64,000 bases of DNA from Siphonodentalium dalli (taxonomy: Eukaryota; Mollusca; Scaphopoda; Gadilida; Siphonodentaliidae). The first letter of the stretch is position 1; every line of letters begins with the position of its first letter. The position numbers and the translations under genes are program-made. The stretch covers positions 91,861,980 through 91,925,979 of the forward strand of contig CP136063.1 of the NCBI GenBank assembly GCA_032622095.1. The letters are read 5' to 3'. Under the pieces are notes generated by a model that did not search any database, was not told the DNA's origin, and saw only the letters and a program-made list of their open reading frames with translations. Positions 61,232 to 64,000 of the stretch are shown one piece after another.

Positions 61232-61284
61232 AAATTATCAAGGATTCACATCGAAATATGTAAAGTAGTTTCTAATATCAGATT

Positions 61285-62113
61285 TTAAAGGTATTTATAG
61301 TATTTGATGAATCGCGCATGGACCTTTGTCAATGCGTTAAGCTGATGGTCGGATGGGTGAGACAGCATGTCATCTTTCACCCAACCGACAGCTTCAATCC
61401 ACAAATACTGTTTGGTGTCTGCTACAGTGAGTCGTTTCTGATCAAGAATCTGGTCAAACTTCGAAAGTTCTGAGAGTAGAGATTTTCTTTTCCAAGCAAC
61501 ATGATCAACAGAATAGAGTGTGATGTAGTAACTGACTCGTACGATGTTTGCTTGTACGATGTTCCGGGCCATGACCATAGCCCTGACAGTAAAAACATCG
61601 TAATGGATCTGTAACATAGGTACTTCGATCGACATACATGTACCAAATCTGCAATGCCTGTGGATGTTCGCATCGATTGAAGATCCATCAACCCTCTTTG
61701 AAAACTGACGGACGTCGGTAACTCCCTGTGGTGACAACTCAGCCAATTTCTCTGACTCAGAAGAATCAGCTATATCACGAGTTCTCAACAAAGCTCTGCT
61801 ACTGTTCAATGGCGTGTGAGGAGTAATCAACACTGGTGTTTGTGCAATATATGTTAATTCCACAAGAGCGTCAGATTGAATTTTTTTGAACACTTATTGG
61901 CCCAGACCTGATTGGTTTGACATATTTCAATTGTCCATATATAAATTTTAGCGTTTTATCAATGACAAATACAGAAGGTCTCTTGACATTCAGATCAAAG
62001 CCAAGAACCAAGTACTGCGAATATAACTCAGCACCAGTGAAACTTGACGGGTTAGCATTCTTACGATGAATACATATTTGGTTTGAGTTGCCATATGAAA
62101 AGCCAATAATCAA
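61285..62113 (-). mobile_element. Jockey-type LINE ORF1 (gag-like, zinc-knuckle) remnant
   Basis: Minus-strand frames give KRPSVFVIDKTLKFIYGQ, VKPIRSGPISVQ, then after a one-base slip in an A7 run near 61883, TPVLITPHTPLNSSRALLRT, SELAELSPQGVTDV-like sequence and RQFSKRVDG. This is the conserved core of the gag-like protein of Jockey-group LINEs. A second frameshift puts DPLRCFYCQGYGHG, the start of a CCHC zinc knuckle, in another frame at about 61565-61612. The protein normally coats the element RNA. The remainder (to 61285) is open but not recognised. Two frame breaks make it a remnant. Confidence 0.75.
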
Positions 62114-62574
62114 CTAGCCCAGCAGCCGCTTCGGACTACTCTTCGAATTATGGTCCAAAGACTGGTCCATAACTGAAGCGGTGACCCGTTAGCCACTGCA
62201 TATAGCAGCCCCCGGTACCCCCCCCCCACAGAGCGAGACATGCGTGAACATTATAATATTGACATATTTAACAATCATGAAAACGAAATCAAAGAGTCAT
62301 CACACGAAAGAAACAAAAACATGAAAAACACAACTGGCACCAGGAACAAAATAAAACAGATGACATAAATGAAATCGAAATCAATGTGTAGAGGCGTGAC
62401 TAGACGATTGATTGACCCGGGCCAACTCAATCACCCGTCTTGAACACATTTAAGAACCAAAGAGGACCATGAACTGAGCAGGATCCGCAGGTCGATGCCT
62501 CGCGTGATTCGGCCGCTTTATTACACACAGGACGCTTACACCAAACCTCACGGGATGTACCTCACGGGAAACAA

Positions 62575-63100
62575 GGTGCCACATTGAATGCTGGACGTTT
62601 CGGCACCCAGGTGTGTGGTTCGGCACCTGGACGTTTCGGCACATGATTGTTCGGCACTTCGGACGTTTCGGCACCTGCTAATTTTCGGACCAACGAAACT
62701 ACATGTACCGGTGATGAATATAATTAAAAGGCATTCTTTATTTCAATAACATGCTATAATGGAATACATGATAACGATGTTGGTGAACATAACTATCACT
62801 AATCATACACACAACGATAAGTTGTGGTTCTGAAGTGCTTACTAAGCGAAATAGCATTGGCCATCTCAGCCTTCACTTTGCGCATGAACAAGAAAGAGCG
62901 TTCCTTGTTCAGTCAAAAAATCATGATAATTGAGAAAATAAAACACGACTATATCTAAAATCTGTTCGACTTCATACTAATCATGTCTAAATAACAAATA
63001 AATCATGTGCCAAAACGTCTTCGATTAAGTGCTGAAATGTCCAAGTGCTTGGGCCGAAACAACCAAATGCCGAAAATCCAGGTACCGAAAACCAGGTCAT
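62575..63100. mobile_element. Possible foldback with GGACGTTTCGGCAC motif repeats
   Basis: GGACGTTTCGGCAC recurs about four times at 62590-62690. The reverse form (GTGCCAAAACGTC, GTGCTGAAATGTCC, GCCGAAA) recurs at 63005-63090. The 300 bp between is unremarkable. Ends and target duplication were not found. Confidence 0.45.
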
Positions 63101-63632
63101 TTTCTTAAAAAAAATGTTTTAAACTTAGCTATATCAACCAGCATCGGTAGCTGCGCACCTGCGATTCTGAGTTCGGCCGGACTCATTATTTGCGCAATTA
63201 TTGCCCTTTTTCGACATAGAATCTTACATCCTGGGACGCATCTTTTGTCCGATCCTTTATTCCGTCATTTTCCAATCTATTTGTTTAAACTTGGTACATA
63301 TTTTGGCGGAGTTATTGCCATTTTCGACATATAAATGTTTTTATTTTTTATTTTAGAGTAATTGACCATTTCTCGCCACATTGAAGATTTGCAACATATT
63401 TAGTGAATATGCACGTTGTATCATATTCGTGTAATCAATTCCTCCTACATTCTGTAGTATATGGATCTGAAACCCATAAATCCTTCAAACCTGCCACCTT
63501 CGTCGGGGGACATTTTGGTCAGCGACCTTTTATTTACTTTAAACCTATCTTATTTTTAACACAAGTACAAATTGGATTGGGGCATATGTTTCAAAACTCA
63601 ATGCACGCGAGCTCCTCTCTGGTATACATTAA

Positions 63633-63836
63633 CCCTTTCAGTGCTAAGTCCGATTTTTGTATCAACCCATATTTCCTTGATCATTTTTTCAAATTTATTG
63701 ATTATAATAATGTGATACATTGACGGAAAGAGCTCCTAGAGCTCTTTCCATCAATGTATCATATTATAATCAATAAATTTGAAAAATGATAAAGGAAATA
63801 TGGTTGATACAAAAATCGGACTTGGCACTGAAAGGG
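63633..63836. mobile_element. piggyBac-like palindromic MITE
   Basis: A near-perfect 204-bp palindrome with ends CCCTTTCAGTGCTAAGTCC and GGCACTGAAAGGG. TTAA lies at 63629-63632 and 63837-63840. The centre is AGAGCTCCTAGAGCTCT. CCCTTT ends plus a TTAA target are typical of piggyBac. No coding capacity. Confidence 0.85.
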
Positions 63837-64000
63837 TTAATACAAACAATATTTCACATTTAACATTCAACAAAGTGGCAAAAAAGGAACTTATTTGCAG
63901 TTGTGATGAGTGTGAGAGAATGGTGACTGGTGAAATATAGCAACAGATCATTGAGGAAGGGTGGTGTGAGACGATGACGTCGATTGTGCTGCATTGGTAT

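Overview
The window looks like nuclear DNA from an invertebrate animal, probably a marine lophotrochozoan or an early-branching deuterostome; the species cannot be fixed from sequence alone. Reasons: it is AT-rich, has no long uninterrupted genes, has short exons with GT-AG splice signals, and carries many decayed animal LINEs (L2/CR1-like and Jockey-like) plus short DNA transposons with TTAA, TWA or TA target duplications. No rRNA, tRNA or CRISPR was seen.

The only convincing host genes are three paralogous units of one small secreted-precursor family that I do not recognise. Unit A (minus, exons 24598-24412 and 21578-21290) and unit B (minus, partial exon 20741-20682 and exon 19237-18919) are tandem duplicates. 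Unit C (plus, exons 41135-41334 and 46737-47141) lies 17 kb away in inverted orientation. The precursor reads: signal peptide, acidic helical spacer, KR, a ten-residue acidic Trp peptide, KR or RR, a Thr/Glu-rich linker, a conserved two-cysteine helical domain, then Gly-Lys-Lys. This is a prohormone-like layout. Comparing the three units shows a duplication breakpoint inside exon 1 of unit B and several transposon insertions whose empty sites survive in the paralogues.

The rest is mostly mobile DNA. 0.3-1.8 kb: dispersed repeat and a 1.1 kb foldback. 1.9-5.0 kb: LINE ORF1 and ORF2 remnants. 5.0-10.8 kb: a ~406-bp tandem repeat split by a 2.9-kb Harbinger-like giant palindrome. 11.8-15.8 kb: foldback and MITE nests. 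18.5-24.7 kb: units B and A. 26-31 kb: two LINE tails, palindromes and a 37-bp satellite of 32 copies. 31.8-41 kb: foldbacks, MITEs and a SINE-like insertion. 41.1-52.7 kb: unit C with an L2-like LINE and four DNA elements within or just after it. 53.9-63.8 kb: a second Harbinger-like copy, paired MITEs, a 206-bp tandem repeat, a Jockey-like ORF1 remnant and a piggyBac-like palindrome.

All boundaries come from reading by eye; arm identities were not computed.
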